From: Sitta carolinensis
Taxonomy: Eukaryota; Chordata; Aves; Passeriformes; Sittidae
NCBI GenBank assembly: GCA_032173965.1
Contig: CM063284.1
Coordinates: forward strand, 101,370,410 to 101,434,409
DNA: 64,000 nucleotides
Reading direction: 5' to 3'
Below, piece after piece: positions 60,937 to 64,000 of the stretch. Position 1 is the stretch's first letter. The number at the start of each line of letters is the position of its first letter. Position numbers and translations under genes: made by a program. Under the pieces are notes generated by a model. It did not search any database. It saw nothing but the letters and a program-made list of their open reading frames with translations, and had not been told where the DNA came from.

Positions 60937-63561
60937 AGAGATCAGGTTAACTGGACAACTACTTACAGACTACAACACCAAACAACAGGGTAGCAAATGG
61001 TGGCCAGGTGAGGGTGGGAGCAAGTCAAGACTTCCTCTCTACCACCACTGTCAGCAAAGCCAATACAGTCCTGAATTTAAACCCTAAATCTTCTAGAGCA
61101 TGATCTGACTGACACTTAGGAAAGCTGGTTCATGCTTAAGTGCCTGAATGAAAGAGACCTTAATCCCTTTCTCTTTAGTTGTGACTTAGAATAATGAAAA
61201 CATCTTAGACAGAAGCATGATTGTTATGTTGATGATGTCCCTTCAACTATTTACAGAAGTAGTGCCAAGATACCACAAGAAAGGCTGAGCATAAAGTATT
61301 ACCAGCACATCAAAAAGCAGGAAGCATGGAAATCTTCCCGCTAGAAAAGCCTGATCTCATGGGATTTCCAGCTCAGTTGCTTAACTCTTGATGTTCCAGC
61401 AGCTCAGAAAGTAGATTACATCAATTTGCCTCAAATCTGCAATCTCAGGGATCCATAGAAAAGCTGACAGAGAAGTGGTGGAAACTATGACACTGAGTGA
61501 GAGTTTGTGTGATTCTCTTCACTGGTTGAGCTTAAGGAAAACAACAGATATAGTTGTTTAATTTGACTGCCAATGTGACTTGCTCTCTCCCAGACTGGGG
61601 CTTGGGGTAATTAAATCTTTACAGCTTGGTAAGAGTATGCATTTTGCTGTGCTCTGATGGTCTGTGTGCCAGGGGAAGAGGCCAGAGCTGGCCTGGATGG
61701 CAAGCCAACAAAACTACATACAAAAGTGCCTGTGTTTTGTCCCACAAACCACGTCATATAGAAACTACTTTCCTATCTGCTTTTGGAACTTCTGGGAAAA
61801 CTGGCAGTGCTTCAGAGCCATCTTCATGGGGCAAAGCAGCCACTACAGCCGCCTTGGGACAAGCCCTGCAACAGGGCGCTAGGAAAGAGATGGAGGGCAG
61901 CAATTTCAACTCTGCAGGGTTTGCATCAAGATGCCTAAAATCTTCCATTTAAACAGGATGTAATAATCTATAGATAATTTGTAGAAAGAGTATATCAGCA
62001 GATGGGAGTAATGATGTCTCTTAACAGCTTAGTTGTCAGCCTGGTAACCCAGCTACAAGCTCCTGACAGATCAGGAACATCTGAGTTCCCATGGGACCTT
62101 GTCTCTCCTAGTCTCCACCTGCCTTGCTGATGGGGAAGACCTGCAGCAGTCTCCTGATCCTCTACGTGCCTAACAGTAAACAGAGACTGCTTCATCCAGC
62201 CTAAGAAGTCTCCAAAGCCTTCGAATTCCCTTGGGACCCTCTGCTAGCAATACAAGGGACAATAGCCTATCTCATACAAAATACCTTGTGTCAAAACAAA
62301 ACCAAGCAAACAACATGTCTACTTTAATGTCTGACTCCTGGTCTCCTACCTTCCACCCTCCAATCTCCAGTTGCAAGGTGACCAAACCCCACTTGTCATT
62401 CCTCTTCATGATTCAGCAGGAACCTCTTTAGAAGACTGTCAATAATTTCAGATTTCTGTTTGGCAAAACAAAGAAGGCTATTTGCACTGCCTTAGACAGG
62501 CAACTAAGTGATTTGTCTGGGGAAATCAGACTCTTGCATTAAAGCAGGTATTTAATTTCAGTTGGACCCTTTAGGGTTGACTTATAAGGAAAGTGAATCC
62601 CAGTGTTATCACATCCCTTTTCTCCTTCTCTTCCTCACTGCAACGGGCTATGCAACAGCATGGGGAGCAGAGCTGTTGAGCACCTCAAATGCAGGTATCA
62701 CTGCCAGCAAAGAAACCAGTGAGGTCTTGGGCCATGAATCCACAGGCAGATCTTAGGGAAGCATTCCTAGAATAAGGTATGATAGGAATGAGTTAAGATT
62801 TTCTTTTCTACATGATGTCAGCTAATGTGTCCAGAAAGAAGAAGAAACCTCTCATACTTCAATATACTTCCCACATCCTGTAAGGCAGATGCCCTTCATA
62901 AACCTGAACAAGGCTCTGGCCTGTTTTAATTTCTTCAAATATTCCTCCTGTCTCTGCTTTCTACTGTGGTTGGACTGTCTTTGGGATGTTGACCAATCTG
63001 AAGGTTTCATATAAATACTGTCAGGCTCATGTTTTTTTACCTCAGCATCTGCAGACCCCTCACTTTTTTGTTACCCATAAATCTGCTCATCAGTTCCCAG
63101 GCATCTCATGATGTCTTAAATTTTTTTAAGTCTTTAACTCACATCATCTACTTGCCTTTGACAAAAACTCCATGTGACTGATGGAATTGCATCAGAATGG
63201 AAAGGAAAATATTGTATTAATGAAGAAAAAATCATCACCAGAGGTTCTAGCTAACATTTCAGAGTCTATTCAGGTTACTGTTTCAGCCATCAAAATAATC
63301 CCTAGATAAGGTAAATCCTGAGACTGAGATATTTGTTGTATGGACTTGGTAAGAAAGTAAACTTAACTACATGGGTTTAACATCATAATGAAGCTGCAGC
63401 TATTGAAATTAAGGTCTGAGCTCAAAAATCCATGAATGGCTGAATAAAACAGTGTCCAAGAGATTTACAGCAAAGGGTCAGTACAAGGTGCAGGCTGGAG
63501 CTGCTGAACATCTGAGTGTGTGTTGAGGGGGAAGCCATCTCCAGATCACATCATTTTACAG

Positions 63562-63605
63562 ACCCATTTCGAAGCAATGAGAGAAGGAGTTACACAAACG
63601 ACAAG
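63562..63605 (+). other. Candidate 44-nt exon
   Basis: Acceptor CACATCATTTTACAG and donor GACAAG then GTGAGGG bound 44 bases. In the phase with two leading bases the frame reads PFRSNERRSYTNDK, a hydrophilic sequence; a second phase is also open. The segment has two CpGs, unusual for this CpG-poor window. The acceptor has only a moderate pyrimidine tract and no gene is recognised. Confidence 0.2.
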
Positions 63606-64000
63606 GTGAGGGGATGGACAACAAAGGAGCAGGCTATAGGAATGCAGGGAATAGTTCTCTCTTAACCTAGAGCACAGCAAAGCCATACTGCTGTGCCTTT
63701 GCCTTTAGACACAGCCCCTTCAAGAGGCAAGCCGGTGTAATCTGGCATACTCCGGAGCAAGGCAGGACTAATCCTCTTTCAGCTTGACTCAGTCTCACTG
63801 CAGACTCAGCTGCTGAAAGACAGTTTATTGAATGGCTGCAATGTCACCAAGTATCTCAGCCCCAAGGCTGAATGGGTTTAAAATAAACTGAAGCAAGCTG
63901 CTCCTAAATCAAACTAAGCATTCACACCACATTAAAATTTGTTTGAAGTTAAATGTGTCAGAAAAGACCCATGTTTTCAGCGAATGAAAAAGCCCTTTAA
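63606..64000. other. Unique sequence to window end, nothing recognised
   Basis: No gene or repeat is recognised. The stretch around 63710-63800 is slightly richer in CpG and G/C than its surroundings but has no open frame of interest. Confidence 0.6.

Larger units (their letters stand above)
58402..63561. other. Unique non-coding sequence, no gene recognised
   Basis: It contains the 44-base poly-A at 59043 and the repeats at 60646-60674 and 60884-60936, listed separately. A 39-base open segment at 60970-61008 ends at a donor-like CCAG then GTGAGG, but the acceptor before it is weak. No other candidate was found. Confidence 0.6.

Noticed and set aside
60970..61008. 39-base open segment (TTTPNNRVANGGQ) ending at a GTGAGG donor
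   Set aside because: The acceptor (GGACAACTACTTACAG) has a poor pyrimidine tract and nothing else supports it.
1..64000. CRISPR arrays, operons, ribosome binding sites, rRNA/tRNA genes, CpG islands
   Set aside because: The sequence is vertebrate nuclear DNA. I looked for these signals by eye and saw none.

Overview
This is a gene-poor stretch of vertebrate chromosome, most likely from a bird and probably a songbird. The clearest sign is a CR1 (chicken repeat 1) LINE 3' end at about 43500-44214. It encodes the tail of the CR1 reverse-transcriptase polyprotein and ends in the short tail motif typical of avian CR1. A much older CR1-type copy lies on the minus strand at about 34250-34850. Two retroviral long terminal repeats, at 28063-28586 (minus) and 39891-40110 (plus), resemble LTR families I remember from passerine genomes. 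I see no bacterial or organellar features, no CpG island, no tRNA, rRNA or snRNA gene, and no long conserved protein-coding reading frame. Base composition is AT-rich with few CpGs, as expected for intergenic or deep intronic avian DNA.

Layout: 1-5000 is unique sequence with small simple repeats. 5006-5055 is a 50-base poly-T. 5056-20200 is unique sequence with one block that reads like conserved non-coding DNA (about 8270-8700) and a 39-base poly-T at 10690. 20210-20451 holds two minus-strand exon-like pieces. 23335-23709 is an open frame behind a possible splice acceptor. 28063-28586 is a solo LTR. 34250-34850 is the old CR1. 36447-36725 is a large compound pentanucleotide microsatellite. 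37195-37411 (minus) looks like a small 3'-terminal exon with a polyadenylation signal. 39783-39803 is a possible 21-nt microexon, about 90 bp before a compact ERVK-type LTR. 43500-44214 is the younger CR1. 46743-46978, 51858-51905 and 63562-63605 are further exon-like pieces with good splice-site consensus. Five poly-A or poly-T runs of 34-50 bases are scattered through the window.

No gene can be named. The open frames of 60-224 codons are mostly what chance gives in 64 kb; the longest (272-946) has no recognisable domain. The exon-like pieces lie on both strands and cannot be joined into one gene here, so I give them as low-confidence candidates. In 64 kb some splice-site pairs will arise by chance. 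I found no convincing undescribed system. The items most worth testing are the 21-nt microexon candidate, the minus-strand pieces near 20.2-20.45 kb, the terminal-exon candidate near 37.2-37.4 kb, and the history of the pentanucleotide repeat.
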